Shown: positions 34,353 to 44,305, counted from the stretch's first letter. The stretch is 64,000 nt of DNA from Calothrix sp. NIES-4105 (GCF_002368415.1 NZ_AP018291.1:124001-188000), one strand, 5' to 3'. Numbers and translations: made by a program. Notes: a model not told the origin generated them from the letters alone.

Positions 34353-36881
34353 ATGAGCCAAACACCTTCCCTTAAATCCCAACAGTTTCGAGTCACTGGC
34401 ATGGACTGCGGAAGCTGCGCGAAAACTATAGAAGTCGGTTTACAGCAATTGGACGGAGTAGCATCCACTTCTGTGAGCTTTGCTACAGAAAAAGTCAAGG
34501 TTTCCTATGACTCTGGTAAAGTTAGCCAAGAAGCTATTTTTAATCGGATTAAAGCTTTGGGTTTTACGGTTGAGCAGAGTAATACAGTTGATAAGGATGT
34601 ACATTCTGATGTTCATGACCAGAAGCATGAACATGCTCGTAGTGATGCTTGCTGCGACCATGACCACGGACATAATCGAGTCAATGTAGTTGGGGCAAAA
34701 ACTTTTAGTGCAAAGATTCATGGAATGGACTGCGGAAGTTGTGCAAAAACTGTAGAAGCTGGTTTGCAGCAACTTGCGGGTGTTTTGGATGTATCGGTTA
34801 GCTTTGCCACTGAACGACTACAATTATCCTACGAACCGCAGTTAATTCAGGAAGAAACGATTTGTGAGCGAATTAAGCATTTAGGTTATACAGTTGAGCA
34901 ATCTGTTGATATCGATTCTCATCATAGTCGTCACGAACACAACCGTCCTCACAAAAATTCCAAACCTACACAACAAAATGCAACAAACTGGCAATTCTTT
35001 CTTCATAACCGTCGCGGGCAAAGTGTAATATTGGCGGGAGTCGGATTAGTTTTAGGTTTGATTGCTCAAAAACTAGCATTACCAATTTGGATAGCACGTG
35101 CGTTTTATAGCATTGGAATTATTGTTGCTGGTTATTCTGTAGTGCGTGCAGGTTTATTTGAATTACGTTTACGGCGTGCCGACATGAATTTGCTCATGAG
35201 TATTTCGGTTATCGGTGCCATTATTTTGGGAGACTGGTTTGAAGCAGCTTTAGTGGTGTTTTTATTTTCCTTGGGTAGTACACTGCAACTTTTTAGTATT
35301 GGTCGCACCCGCAACGCAATTCGCGCACTAATGGATTTAACGCCACCAACAGCGACTGTCAAACGTAATGGTAGAGAAGAAACAGTCAATATTGAAAGCG
35401 TTCAAATTAACGAAGTTATCACAATTCGGCCGGGACAGCGCATTGCATTAGATGGGGTCGTCGTTTCTGGTAGCAGTGCCGTTGACCAATCGCCAATTAC
35501 TGGAGAATCAATACCTGAAGATAAAGAGATTGGTGATACAGTGTATGCGGGAACAATGAATCAAACAGGATTTTTAGAAGTAAAAGTTACCCATACAGCA
35601 AGCGATACTACAGTAGCAAAAATTATTCATTTAGTTGAAGAGGCACAGGAAAGTCGGGCGCCTTCACAACAATGGGTAGATAAATTTGCAGCAATTTATA
35701 CACCGATTGTGATTTTAATAGCACTTGCCATTGCTTTTATTCCACCCTTAGCATTTGCTCAACCTTCAGATGTTTGGGTATATCGGGCGTTGGTAATGTT
35801 AGTAATTGCTTGTCCGTGTTCGTTAGTAATTTCTACTCCTGTTTCTATTGTAAGTGCAATCGGCGCCGCAACTCGTAACGGCGTGTTATTTAAAGGTGGT
35901 CATGCGCTTGAAACAGCCGGAAGGTTGCAGACTCTTGCATTTGATAAAACAGGTACAATTACACGGGGATTGCCAATTGTACAAGGAATTTATAAAACTG
36001 ATAAAATTAGTGCGGAAATGGTGCTATTAATTGCTGCATCGTTAGAGGTACAATCTGAACATCCTTTAGCAAAAGCAATAGTAACAGAAGCAAAAAATAA
36101 AGGGATGGATTTAGCGACACCCGATAACTTTAAGTCATTTACAGGACAGGGAATTTGGGCAAGCTTGGGAGAACGAATTTATGTAGTCGGCAACCGTCGT
36201 CTGTTTAAAGAAGTTGGTATTCCAATTTCAGGTGAAGCCGAATCTATGTTAATTAAAATTGAAGCCCTTGGGCAAACTCCTGTATTAGTAGGGAATGATA
36301 AGGAATTTTTAGGTGCCATTGCATTGGCTGACGGGCTAAGATTAGAAGCAAGTGAAGCATTACGACAACTGAAACGAGTTGGGCTAAAAAATTTGGTGAT
36401 GCTAACAGGAGACAGAAATGCAGTAGCTCAACAAATTGCTCAATCTGTAGGAATTAACGAGTATCGCGCGGAACTTCTACCGCAAGACAAATTAAATGAA
36501 ATCCAACAGCTACGACGTACCGGAGTTGTGGGAATGGTTGGTGATGGTATAAATGATGCTCCTGCGTTAGCTGCTGCCGATATTAGTTTTGCACTTGGTA
36601 CGATTGATATAGCATTGGAAACTGCTGATGTGGTACTTGCGGGAAGTGATTTAAGAAAACTTCCTTATGCAGTTGAATTAAGTCGTCGTACAGTATCTGT
36701 AATTAAACAAAACGTTGTGTTTTCGCTCGTTACTAAAGGGTTATTTTTATTGTTAGGAACTTTTGGTATTGTTGGGCTAGCAGTTGCAGTCTTGGCAGAT
36801 ACCGGAAGCTCTCTACTAGTAACCGCAAATGGAATGCGACTTTTTAAGGTTAAGAATGATAAGTTTGGAAATCAGTATTAG
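34353..36881 (+). CDS. P1B-type heavy-metal exporting ATPase (Zn/Cd class) with His-rich linkers
   Basis: The 842-aa pump is a paralog of the one at 1947. Two HMA domains (GMDCGSCAKTIE near residue 14 and GMDCGSCAKTVE near 125) are each followed by a His-rich stretch (HDQKHEHARSDACCDHDHGH and DSHHSRHEHNRPHKN). The core carries ACPCSL, DKTGT, SEHPLA and GDGINDAP, and the last helices have the PIB-2 K and DTG motif. Zinc is the likeliest substrate, as in ZiaA. It is divergent from the SmtB-type repressor with a shared operator, so it should be induced by excess metal. Confidence 0.94.
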   Translation: MSQTPSLKSQQFRVTGMDCGSCAKTIEVGLQQLDGVASTSVSFATEKVKVSYDSGKVSQEAIFNRIKALGFTVEQSNTVDKDVHSDVHDQKHEHARSDACCDHDHGHNRVNVVGAKTFSAKIHGMDCGSCAKTVEAGLQQLAGVLDVSVSFATERLQLSYEPQLIQEETICERIKHLGYTVEQSVDIDSHHSRHEHNRPHKNSKPTQQNATNWQFFLHNRRGQSVILAGVGLVLGLIAQKLALPIWIARAFYSIGIIVAGYSVVRAGLFELRLRRADMNLLMSISVIGAIILGDWFEAALVVFLFSLGSTLQLFSIGRTRNAIRALMDLTPPTATVKRNGREETVNIESVQINEVITIRPGQRIALDGVVVSGSSAVDQSPITGESIPEDKEIGDTVYAGTMNQTGFLEVKVTHTASDTTVAKIIHLVEEAQESRAPSQQWVDKFAAIYTPIVILIALAIAFIPPLAFAQPSDVWVYRALVMLVIACPCSLVISTPVSIVSAIGAATRNGVLFKGGHALETAGRLQTLAFDKTGTITRGLPIVQGIYKTDKISAEMVLLIAASLEVQSEHPLAKAIVTEAKNKGMDLATPDNFKSFTGQGIWASLGERIYVVGNRRLFKEVGIPISGEAESMLIKIEALGQTPVLVGNDKEFLGAIALADGLRLEASEALRQLKRVGLKNLVMLTGDRNAVAQQIAQSVGINEYRAELLPQDKLNEIQQLRRTGVVGMVGDGINDAPALAAADISFALGTIDIALETADVVLAGSDLRKLPYAVELSRRTVSVIKQNVVFSLVTKGLFLLLGTFGIVGLAVAVLADTGSSLLVTANGMRLFKVKNDKFGNQY

Positions 36882-37209
36882 TTTGTCGTACTATCAGGCA
36901 TAATAGCAGCCTGGATAATTTGCGTCTTTTGAGAACAAAAAAAGACAAGTTTTAGTCCTCTGAAATGATTTTACGATAAGGGTTTAAAAACTTAACAAAA
37001 TTCCGAGCGCGTACCCTGAATCCCGTTTTGGCACGTTCCTGCCTTTCTCTGCTAAACTTTTTACCTGATTCAATAAAATCTTCCCACTTCTCTCACCCAT
37101 ATATTCCCTTTGGGTGAGTGAAAAAGAGCAGGATTTACAAACATATAAAGCATGAAGCATGAGAATTAAAAGGAACGGGTTTACATATCTAAATAATAGA
37201 AGATTTAAA
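36882..37209. other. Convergent gap with one hairpin
   Basis: CTCACCCA (37092-37099) pairs with TGGGTGAG (37111-37118). No T tract follows on either side, so it is only a weak terminator candidate. Nothing else is recognised. Confidence 0.4.
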
Positions 37210-37476
37210 TCAACTCACTCTTACAGGAGTTAGCAAGTTACAAATATCTACGTACTGAATGTCTTCGATTGGTTTGTGGATTTTGTATTGTTGCACTGTG
37301 GATGCCATAACTATAATAACTGTCTCGACAGGTGGACAACCAGGCTCGGTACACTTTAATTGGCTTAGGGAAATAGAGATTTCTTCATCAAGTTGCAAAG
37401 CTTCATGAATCCATGTCTTGATTTGCTTGATTTTGAGGGAGTTTACTGTAGAAGTTCTGCTAAATGAAAAATTCAT
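37210..37476 (-). CDS. Small TEPGCPP-motif protein
   Basis: The 88-aa soluble protein has the segment IKTWIHEALQLDEEISISLS followed by QLKCTEPGCPPVETVIIVM. I recall proteins with this CTEPGCPPxET signature being encoded beside CobW-type GTPases in other bacteria, but the function is unknown to me. The two Cys in CTEPGC could bind metal. The start was set at the ATG at 37476. It is separated from the cobW gene of this window by 22 kb. Confidence 0.65.
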   Translation of the reverse strand: MNFSFSRTSTVNSLKIKQIKTWIHEALQLDEEISISLSQLKCTEPGCPPVETVIIVMASTVQQYKIHKPIEDIQYVDICNLLTPVRVS

Positions 37477-37621
37477 GTTTGGGTTTATTATATTACTGTT
37501 GTTTTGGCAATCACTTGTTGTAAGCAACTGATAATACTATTTTTTGTTAACACTCATAAATATCCGGATTATTAATCTAAAAATCTTCCTAAGTATGAAT
37601 TTTTACATAGGTGATTAAAGT

Positions 37622-38209
37622 CTATCTTTGTTGTATCAGCATATTATTCTTAAACTCAGAAACTAGCGGATTTCTGGGGTCAATTTTTGCGGCTTCTTCA
37701 TATGCCCACATTGCATTACTTCTCTCTCCTAAACGTAATAAAATTGTTGCTAAACCTATATAAGCATCAACATTATTACGGTTGGATTGAATCGCGCGTC
37801 TATAAGCTTCCCGAGCTGTGCGATAATCATTTAAAGAGCCGCTTATATAACCCAAGGCATATTGATAATTACTGTTATTCGGCTCAAGTTGAACCGCGCG
37901 ACGAAATTCTTCTAATGCTGCTGGATAATTGCCTAGTCTAGTATATGCAAATCCAATTCCCGAATGAATGGAAGCATTTTTAGGCTGGATTGTTGCAGCT
38001 TGTTGATAAATAGAGATTGCTTCATTATAATCTCCTACATCAACGAGTCTGTGTCCTTCGTCAAGTAATTTTTTTAGTTCGGAATTATTCGGGCGCTGTG
38101 GTACTATAACTTGGGCAGTAGCTCTAGGAGTAAATGTATTTGTAGCAAGGCTGACAATCAAAATAAAGCTAAATAAAAATGATGTGTGTTTTAACATGAA
38201 ACTTGTCAT
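37622..38209 (-). CDS. Exported TPR protein
   Basis: The 195-aa protein has a signal peptide (cleavage near ATA-QV) and about four tetratricopeptide repeats (GDYNEAISIYQQAATIQPKN, GNYPAALEEFRRAVQLEPNN). It is probably a periplasmic scaffold. An internal ATG at 38197 is an alternative start. It lies just before a beta-lactamase-like gene on the same strand in a loose array. Confidence 0.83.
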   Translation of the reverse strand: MTSFMLKHTSFLFSFILIVSLATNTFTPRATAQVIVPQRPNNSELKKLLDEGHRLVDVGDYNEAISIYQQAATIQPKNASIHSGIGFAYTRLGNYPAALEEFRRAVQLEPNNSNYQYALGYISGSLNDYRTAREAYRRAIQSNRNNVDAYIGLATILLRLGERSNAMWAYEEAAKIDPRNPLVSEFKNNMLIQQR

Positions 38210-38250
38210 TAGTGTGAGGATGTGCGAATTGTTAATAATTAGAAATAATC

Positions 38251-39273
38251 TTAAGGTAAATTACTTACTTGTGGTCTATCAAAGTAACCATATACCACTT
38301 GAGAAACTTGACGAATAAAGTCTCTTGCTCTATTATCGTTATCCGGTCTATGTACGAAAATTCCTGCTAAGTAACGTTTACCTGATAAAGTTTCAATAAT
38401 GCCCGCATCACCTAATACAAAGCGTAGCGTACCTGTTTTATGAGCTATTTTTGCTCCAGAACCTAAACCGGATGGCAATAAAGTTCGATTGTGACAACCA
38501 TACATAATTTGTGTAACTTGAGATTGACTTGCTTCTGAAAGTAACTGATTACTTGCCATTAAAGCTGATAATCTTACCAAGTCTTTGGCACTAGTTTTAT
38601 TCGTGCCGCTAAAATCTCCTAAGCGATTTCGCATTATAGTGCTTTGCAACCCCCAACTACGAAATTTTTGATTTAATTTGGCAATACCTCCCAAGCGGTC
38701 AATAATCATATTTGTAGCGGTATTATCGCTAACTGTCATCATTTGAGTAGCAGTTTCCAAGAGACTATATTTTTTTCCTGCATGTTCATACTGCATGTTT
38801 CCTGAACCACCGACCATCACAGTGCGCCGCATTACCAAAGTTTCATCTAACTTCACTCTTCCTGCATCAATTTCTTGAAATAAAGCAATCAAAATTGGAT
38901 ACTTAATAGTGCTAGCTGCGGAGAAAGCTTTTGCACCATTAATATCTATATAGTCTCCTGTTTGCAAGTCCATAAAAAAGATTCCTGGGGTAAGAAATCT
39001 GTACTTAGCCATTAATGATTTAATTAGAGTTTGTAGTTCCGATATTTCATGCCCAAGAGTAACTACACCTGTGTATTTAGGACTACCTGTTGTCCCAACT
39101 GAATTACGGAGATAAAATGGAGGAATAAACTTAATTTCTGGTAGCTTTAAATTTGATGAGTTATTATCCCAATCATCGGGTAAGTTAGGTTGATTTGTAT
39201 TAGGATTCGCTAGAACTGGGGATGAAAGTAAAAGGGTACTAGTAACACCAAGTAGTAACGGACGTAGTTTCAT
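38251..39273 (-). CDS. Class A beta-lactamase-like serine hydrolase
   Basis: The 340-aa exported enzyme has a signal peptide and the three active-site elements of the class A/penicillin-binding fold: STIK (SxxK, nucleophile Ser), SDN in TVSDNTATNM, and KTG in AHKTGTL. The Glu of the omega loop is not clear by eye, so activity on beta-lactams is uncertain. Many cyanobacterial relatives may act on peptidoglycan. The ATG at 39273 starts the signal peptide. Confidence 0.83.
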   Translation of the reverse strand: MKLRPLLLGVTSTLLLSSPVLANPNTNQPNLPDDWDNNSSNLKLPEIKFIPPFYLRNSVGTTGSPKYTGVVTLGHEISELQTLIKSLMAKYRFLTPGIFFMDLQTGDYIDINGAKAFSAASTIKYPILIALFQEIDAGRVKLDETLVMRRTVMVGGSGNMQYEHAGKKYSLLETATQMMTVSDNTATNMIIDRLGGIAKLNQKFRSWGLQSTIMRNRLGDFSGTNKTSAKDLVRLSALMASNQLLSEASQSQVTQIMYGCHNRTLLPSGLGSGAKIAHKTGTLRFVLGDAGIIETLSGKRYLAGIFVHRPDNDNRARDFIRQVSQVVYGYFDRPQVSNLP

Positions 39274-39563
39274 ATGGTAAGGAATAGTGTTGAATTTAGT
39301 TACAGAAATTTTCTGTATAAGTGTGTAGAATCCGGATTGAATCACATAGTAACTACTAAAATGTTTAGTGTCAAGAAAGATAGATAACAGTATTTAATGT
39401 GGATTACAAAATATAAGATTTACATAAACATCAGAAAATGGAATACAACTGAATTAGCTGTATCCCATAAAATAGTTCCGTTTATAATCGCAATTTTATT
39501 TTCGCGTGCGTTGATTTAGAAATCTTGAATATTTATATCTGAATTCATGTGATATTTAAACTC

Positions 39564-40430
39564 CTATTGTTTAAAATTTCTTAATAATTGCCAAAGCTGA
39601 ATTTCATAACAGAGGTGCTTTTCAAAAATCTTTCGCGCTGCTAACCCGTCAGTAATAGGTTTTTGTAACCAGCGTTTAAATGCCCAATTCAAAATTGAGT
39701 ATAATGGAGGAATCGCAATTTTTACAACATCAGCAATATATTTTCCAGTGGTTAGTCCAAATGTCTGAAAATTATTTACACATAAATCAATAGTGGGTGT
39801 AATAGATTGAGAAATATCCTCAGCTTTGATTAAAGTAAATCCTACTTTTTCTAAAGCTATTTTTAGCTCTTTGGTTACATGACAGTTAGAAAAAATTCCT
39901 TCTTTATATTCCGCATCTAAACGCATCATATCCGCGATTAGTAAATAGCCTCCACTACTCAGTAAACGTGCTGCACCTTGAGCTAAATCATCAACAGCAA
40001 TATATTGACTACTTTCACTGAATAAAATAAAGTCATAAGACTTAGTTGTTTGAAAATCTTCAAATCTACTTAGATGAAAAGGTACATTACCCTGAGTATT
40101 CTCAATAAATTTTTCTTCTTGCAGTGCATCTGGCGCCAATCCCTCAACAATCAAATTGCGCTCATATAAATATTTAGCGTTACCACCAATCCCGCAACCA
40201 ACATCCAATATTGTTTTTGTTCCCTGTGGAATAAAATTCAAAAGCTTTACAGAGTAAGCTTCTTGAGCAACACGCAAACTATTAATAGTTAATTCGTCTT
40301 CAGAAACGGGTAGTTCATGCCAATATCCATAATGAAGGAAGGAGGAATTTGTAAGTCCTATATAATAATCAATTGCCGCATTTTGGTAGCGAGTTGATTT
40401 TGGAATTTGATTTGACTCTGTTTTTTGCAT
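39564..40430 (-). CDS. SAM-dependent methyltransferase
   Basis: The 288-aa class I methyltransferase has motif I ILDVGCGIGGNAKYL and post-motifs FILFSESSQYI and GGYLLIADMM. The N-terminal YYIGLTNSSFLHYGYW is like small-molecule methyltransferases of the sterol/tocopherol type. The substrate is unknown. It lies downstream of the metE gene cluster, separated from it by a Rieske fragment. Confidence 0.82.
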   Translation of the reverse strand: MQKTESNQIPKSTRYQNAAIDYYIGLTNSSFLHYGYWHELPVSEDELTINSLRVAQEAYSVKLLNFIPQGTKTILDVGCGIGGNAKYLYERNLIVEGLAPDALQEEKFIENTQGNVPFHLSRFEDFQTTKSYDFILFSESSQYIAVDDLAQGAARLLSSGGYLLIADMMRLDAEYKEGIFSNCHVTKELKIALEKVGFTLIKAEDISQSITPTIDLCVNNFQTFGLTTGKYIADVVKIAIPPLYSILNWAFKRWLQKPITDGLAARKIFEKHLCYEIQLWQLLRNFKQ

Positions 40431-40467
40431 TTGTAGTTAAGGAAGAGTGAATATTACTGCATTTTAA

Positions 40468-40660
40468 CTAAGCTCGTCTTACTAAGACTTTATTTTCTTC
40501 TATTTTAGTTTTATAAGTTGACAGTGGCTTGGCTGCGGGACCATTTTGAACTTTTCCTTCTGCTGTAAACAAAGGAAGCGTGACAGGGAGATAAAAATAT
40601 TTTTTCTTGTGCCTCCCAAATATGTATCTAGTTCCATGAGCAAATTCATGTATAACACAT
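40468..40660 (-). pseudogene. Rieske protein C-terminal remnant
   Basis: The end of this frame, AEGKVQNGPAAKPLSTYKTK, is nearly identical to the end of the intact Rieske protein at 56693 (SDGKVQNGPATKPLLTYKTK). Upstream, in another frame, the CPCH box reads SPCH and the CTHLGC box is degraded (DTYLGGT). A frameshift separates them. The cluster ligands are lost. Confidence 0.8.
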
Positions 40661-40699
40661 CTTTTTTGCTTCGACAATATCACAAATATGTATTTTTAG

Positions 40700-41122
40700 T
40701 TACGAAATATAACTGGAAAACTCATGCCATCGCTGCATTACCTGTTGATAGCATTCCACAGGCACCACTACAGACTTTTGAAGAATATCAACCTCGATGT
40801 GTAAATCATTTTTGGTTAGCAAAATCATATCCAATTGTGGATTGTAGCTATCAACCGCTTGCAAAATTGTAGTAATTGTTTCTGGTGGAACTACCCACTC
40901 CTGTAAATAAGCTTCTACATCTTTTTTACTTAGAAAATAAGTACTAACTATTTCATCAGCAAGTTGATATTTACTATGAACAGTCAAAAAAGGAGTGTGA
41001 GATAAATTAGTTGTATTATGTTTGACATCATAAATAATACAAATTACAACTCCTCTTCCTAACTTTAGAAAACCTTTCCAAGCGGTGTAGCCAATTAGTA
41101 ACAAATTAGTAAAGTTTAACAA
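40700..41122 (-). CDS. Uncharacterised protein, metE-associated (paralog of 58963)
   Basis: No known family is recognised. The 140-aa protein shares a start region (TNLLLIGYTAWKGFL against TNLLAIGYNAWLGYL), a central block and an ending (VECYQQVMQRWHEF against PQCYEIVCREWEEF) with the protein at 58963. It lacks about 18 N-terminal residues of that paralog and starts from TTG just after a stop. It begins 20 bp past metE on the same strand, so it is probably the third gene of the riboswitch-controlled operon. Confidence 0.7.
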   Translation of the reverse strand: MLNFTNLLLIGYTAWKGFLKLGRGVVICIIYDVKHNTTNLSHTPFLTVHSKYQLADEIVSTYFLSKKDVEAYLQEWVVPPETITTILQAVDSYNPQLDMILLTKNDLHIEVDILQKSVVVPVECYQQVMQRWHEFSSYIS

Positions 41123-41142
41123 TTGTCCTCACCAACTAGTTT

Positions 41143-43392
41143 TTATTTTTCAGTAACATTAACTTTTGACCGCAGAATTTTAGTAGCTTCGACCATATTC
41201 TTTAAAGCAGGGACTACTTCTGCCCAGCGACGAGTTTTTAAACCACAATCTGGATTTACCCAAATTTGCTTTAAAGGTAAATTTGCAATTCCAGTTTGTA
41301 ATTGCTGTAAAATCTGCTCGGTTGTGGGAACAACAGGACTATGGATATCGTAAACTCCATTCCCAACTTGATGCGAATAACCACCCTCTGTTATTTCTCT
41401 TAAAGTTTGATTGCTACTACGACTGTTTTCAATCGAAATAACATCAGCATCTAACCGTTCAATATCCTTAATAATGTCGCCAAATTCGCAATAGCACATG
41501 TGGGTATGAATTTGAGTTTGAGGTTGAGCTACTGCTGTTGCTAAACGAAATGCATCTGTTGCCCAAGAAAGATACTCACTCCAACGTTGGGGTTTCAGGG
41601 GTAAACCTTCACGTAATGCGGGTTCATCAACTTGAATTACTTTTGCACCAGCAGCTTCTAAATCTGCTACCTCATCCCGTAATGCCAAAGCAATTTGGAA
41701 AGCTTGTTCTGACCTAGCAATATCAGTCCGAGGATAAGACCAATTTAATATAGTGACAGGAGCAGTTAACATTCCTTTCACAGGTTTTTCGGTTAATGAC
41801 TGAGCAACTTTAAACTCACGCACCGTCATTGGAAGAGTACGAATTACATCACCATAAATAATTGGTGGACGAACGTAACGACTACCATAGCTTTGCACCC
41901 AACCGTTTTCGGTGAACGCAAAACCCGATAACTGTTGTCCAAAAAACTCCACCATATCGGTACGTTCAAATTCACCATGAACTAAAACATCTAATTCTAA
42001 TTCTTCTTGTAACTTAATACTCTCGGCAATTTGGACATCAATAGCAGCTTGGTATTCTTCTTGACTTAATTCACCCCGTTTATAGCGCACCCGCAATTGA
42101 CGAACTTCAGGAGTTTGAGGAAAAGAACCAATTGTAGTTGTAGGAAATAAGGGAAGGGTAATTTGAGAATCGAGACGCAACCCATAAGATAAGGAGCGTT
42201 GAAAATCGCCAGACTTTAGAGATTTTAGTCTTTCTTGAACTGACTGGTTAGCTGGACTAAATTGCTCGAATTTGTTCCAGTTAGATGATAAAGATTTTTG
42301 CTCTATTTCAGTGTTTTCTCCTTTCACTGTCTGAGCTAAAAATACCACTTCTTTGAGCTTCTGCTCTGCAAAACTTAATACATTACGTAATTGTTCTGGA
42401 AGATGTTTTTCGCGCGCTGAGTCATAAGGAACAAACTGCAACGAAGCAGATGGCTGAATATCTAAAGAGGTTATATTGAAATTGCCAATTTCCGATAATA
42501 TAGGAATAACTTTTTCTGGACGAATTTGCCAAATATTTCTTGCATCTACAATCCCTACTCCCAAACGCTTATTTTCTGGAAAACCATAAGCTTTGAGTAA
42601 CTCTAAATTGCGTCCGCGCGTGAAATCTAAACTAATTGCAGTGACAGGTAATTCCATTACCCAAGGGTAAGTTTCACCTAAATCATCAAAATAAGTAACT
42701 AGGTGTAAAGGTATTCCGACTGAACTCAATGAGCTATATAAAGTTTGAAAATGCTCTTTCCAGGAATGAGCGTCACCTAAAACCAGCGCAGGTTCATGAA
42801 TTTGCACTTCTTCCACTCCCAAGTTTTTTAACTTGGTGAGTAAGTTAATATAAAGTGGAATTAACTGAGATATTACCTGCTCGATATTTAATTCTACTTT
42901 ACTTAAACGCAGTAAAGTACAGGCGCCAAGTAAAATAGGAGTTACTCGTTTACCTAATATTGTTTGGGCACGACTAATTCGTTCTAAAAAATCACTAAAA
43001 TCTGCAGGTAAAATCTCTGAAGCAATTTCGGGAACAAGGTAATGGTAGTTAGTATCAAACCATTTTGTTATTTCTAAAGCAGGAACTCCTTCTTTGCCCC
43101 TTGCCATTGCAAAGTAGCGCTCTAACCCATTGTACTGCTGAAATCTTTTCGGAATTAAACCAAGACGGAAAGACCAATCGAGTACATGGTCGTAGAGAGT
43201 TGTATCTCCAACACCAATTCGCTCAATTCCTGCTTCAAGTTGCGTTTTCCAGTTAGATTCTTCAGTTTCTCTAACAATTTGTAACAATGCTTCCGATTCG
43301 CAATTGCCGCTCCAAAATGCTTCTAATGCTTTTTTTACTTCTCGGTTTTTACCAATGCGAGGATACCCTAATGTTGCGCTTTGAATTCTCAT
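41143..43392 (-). CDS. metE: Cobalamin-independent methionine synthase
   Basis: This enzyme transfers the methyl group of 5-methyltetrahydropteroyl-glutamate to homocysteine using a zinc ion and no B12. The 749-aa protein has the N-terminal start MRIQSATLGYPRIGKNRE and the zinc-site motifs HTHMCYCEF (His and Cys ligands) and NPDCGLKTRRW (Cys ligand), with the substrate region GSFPQTPEVR. It follows the DUF1636 gene by 51 bp, and both are downstream of a cobalamin riboswitch, consistent with expression only when B12 is scarce. Confidence 0.96.
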   Translation of the reverse strand: MRIQSATLGYPRIGKNREVKKALEAFWSGNCESEALLQIVRETEESNWKTQLEAGIERIGVGDTTLYDHVLDWSFRLGLIPKRFQQYNGLERYFAMARGKEGVPALEITKWFDTNYHYLVPEIASEILPADFSDFLERISRAQTILGKRVTPILLGACTLLRLSKVELNIEQVISQLIPLYINLLTKLKNLGVEEVQIHEPALVLGDAHSWKEHFQTLYSSLSSVGIPLHLVTYFDDLGETYPWVMELPVTAISLDFTRGRNLELLKAYGFPENKRLGVGIVDARNIWQIRPEKVIPILSEIGNFNITSLDIQPSASLQFVPYDSAREKHLPEQLRNVLSFAEQKLKEVVFLAQTVKGENTEIEQKSLSSNWNKFEQFSPANQSVQERLKSLKSGDFQRSLSYGLRLDSQITLPLFPTTTIGSFPQTPEVRQLRVRYKRGELSQEEYQAAIDVQIAESIKLQEELELDVLVHGEFERTDMVEFFGQQLSGFAFTENGWVQSYGSRYVRPPIIYGDVIRTLPMTVREFKVAQSLTEKPVKGMLTAPVTILNWSYPRTDIARSEQAFQIALALRDEVADLEAAGAKVIQVDEPALREGLPLKPQRWSEYLSWATDAFRLATAVAQPQTQIHTHMCYCEFGDIIKDIERLDADVISIENSRSSNQTLREITEGGYSHQVGNGVYDIHSPVVPTTEQILQQLQTGIANLPLKQIWVNPDCGLKTRRWAEVVPALKNMVEATKILRSKVNVTEK

Positions 43393-43443
43393 TATTTACT
43401 GTGTCCTTGAATATTTATGTTTAGGATATGACTCAAACGTAAA

Positions 43444-43854
43444 TTAACAACAAGTTACGTTTAATCGTGCCCACTTATTTGTTGGTGGAATTTTTGCTAA
43501 AATGCCTTTGTTCAAAGATTCGGGACGTTCCGACCAAGGCAATGAACCATCCGATTTTGCGTAGTATTGACTAGCGCATTCCAATATAGCTTCCGTACTG
43601 TTCTCTGCTGTTAAGTCACCAAAAAGATAGGTAATTTTTCCAGACCCTGTAAAGGCAACAACACAGGAACGGTTACAAGCGCTCATGCATTCAACTTCTT
43701 GAATGGTAAACTTATTCTTTAATTCCCAATTGAATGCAAGTTCTTTCAACTGGGTAACTAGTTTTTGACCACCACTAGAACCAACTCGTTTGCCGTCTTT
43801 CCATACGCTGGCACAGGTAGTGCAAACGAATAAGGTATGCTGCTTTTCGTTCAT
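43444..43854 (-). CDS. DUF1636 Cys-rich protein
   Basis: The 136-aa thioredoxin-like ferredoxin-type protein has FVCTTCASVWKDGKRVGS near the start and ECMSACNRSCVVAFTG in the middle, so four to five Cys are placed as for a [2Fe-2S] or metal site. It ends in a CC pair. DUF1636 genes are often found with cobalamin and metal-chaperone genes. Two dead copies occur at 58210 and 58672, both behind B12 riboswitches, as this one is. Its role in B12 or cobalt handling is inferred from context only. Confidence 0.82.
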   Translation of the reverse strand: MNEKQHTLFVCTTCASVWKDGKRVGSSGGQKLVTQLKELAFNWELKNKFTIQEVECMSACNRSCVVAFTGSGKITYLFGDLTAENSTEAILECASQYYAKSDGSLPWSERPESLNKGILAKIPPTNKWARLNVTCC

Positions 43855-43908
43855 TGTTTTAAAATCTGTAAATTTTTCACTCTTTACTGGACAGGCAGGA
43901 CACCCATC

Positions 43909-43995
43909 CTACAATTCGTGAAAAGCCGCCATTTGTAGCGTTCTAATATGCGGCGCCGTAGAAATACAAGACCTAATCGCTTGAGAAATGCTCAT
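43909..43995 (-). CDS. Leader micro-ORF after riboswitch A (28 aa)
   Basis: ATG at 43995 opens MSISQAIRSC...TLQMAAFHEL. The homologous leader of riboswitch B (48526) keeps the same frame with eight substitutions in these 28 residues. It lies between the riboswitch and the DUF1636 gene. In this copy the ATG that would overlap the upstream hairpin is ATA, so an internal ATG would be used. It may be a leader peptide or a remnant of a larger gene start. There is no direct evidence of translation. Confidence 0.35.
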   Translation of the reverse strand: MSISQAIRSCISTAPHIRTLQMAAFHEL

Positions 43996-44005
43996 AATAT
44001 TAACT

Positions 44006-44022
44006 ATCTGTACCTCGCAGAT
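44006..44022 (-). promoter_or_regulatory. Shine-Dalgarno hairpin after riboswitch A
   Basis: On the minus strand, ATCTG-CGAGGTA-CAGAT forms a 5-bp stem with GAGG in the loop. The same element overlaps the start codons at 61021, 58672, 58257 and 48624. Here the ATG is changed to ATA. Confidence 0.6.
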
Positions 44023-44040
44023 GAAAAAATGTATAAATCA

Positions 44041-44160
44041 ACTTCGGCGGGCATTCTGACTAACGAGACTAAAAAGCTCGAACACAGCTGCGGGACAGCG
44101 CCGGATTTACACCGGACTTTCCCCGTTACCTCTAGTGGCTGTTACCCACTAGAACCGAGA
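44041..44160 (-). ncRNA. Cobalamin riboswitch A
   Basis: Read on the minus strand it has GGTTCTAGTGG, AACGGGGAAAGTCCGGTG, the B12-box core CGCTGTCCCGCAGCTGT and the closing GTCAGAATGCCCGCC. All conserved blocks of the cobalamin aptamer are in order. It precedes the DUF1636-metE-40700 operon and should lower its expression when B12 is present. nrdA is divergent on the other side. Confidence 0.92.
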
Positions 44161-44305
44161 CACCCTCAAATATAACACAAATATGAACTGCTTGCGTAAA
44201 AATCAATCGTCGGTCTATACTGACATTCGTCATTAATCAAGGCAACCTCGCGAAATAATCTATTATTGCCACAATTATTTATAAAAGTTCATCGATATAT
44301 ATTGT

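Noticed and set aside
44041-44305. Riboswitch A as the direct control of nrdA
   Set aside because: The aptamer reads on the minus strand, away from nrdA. nrdA has no recognisable aptamer on its own strand.
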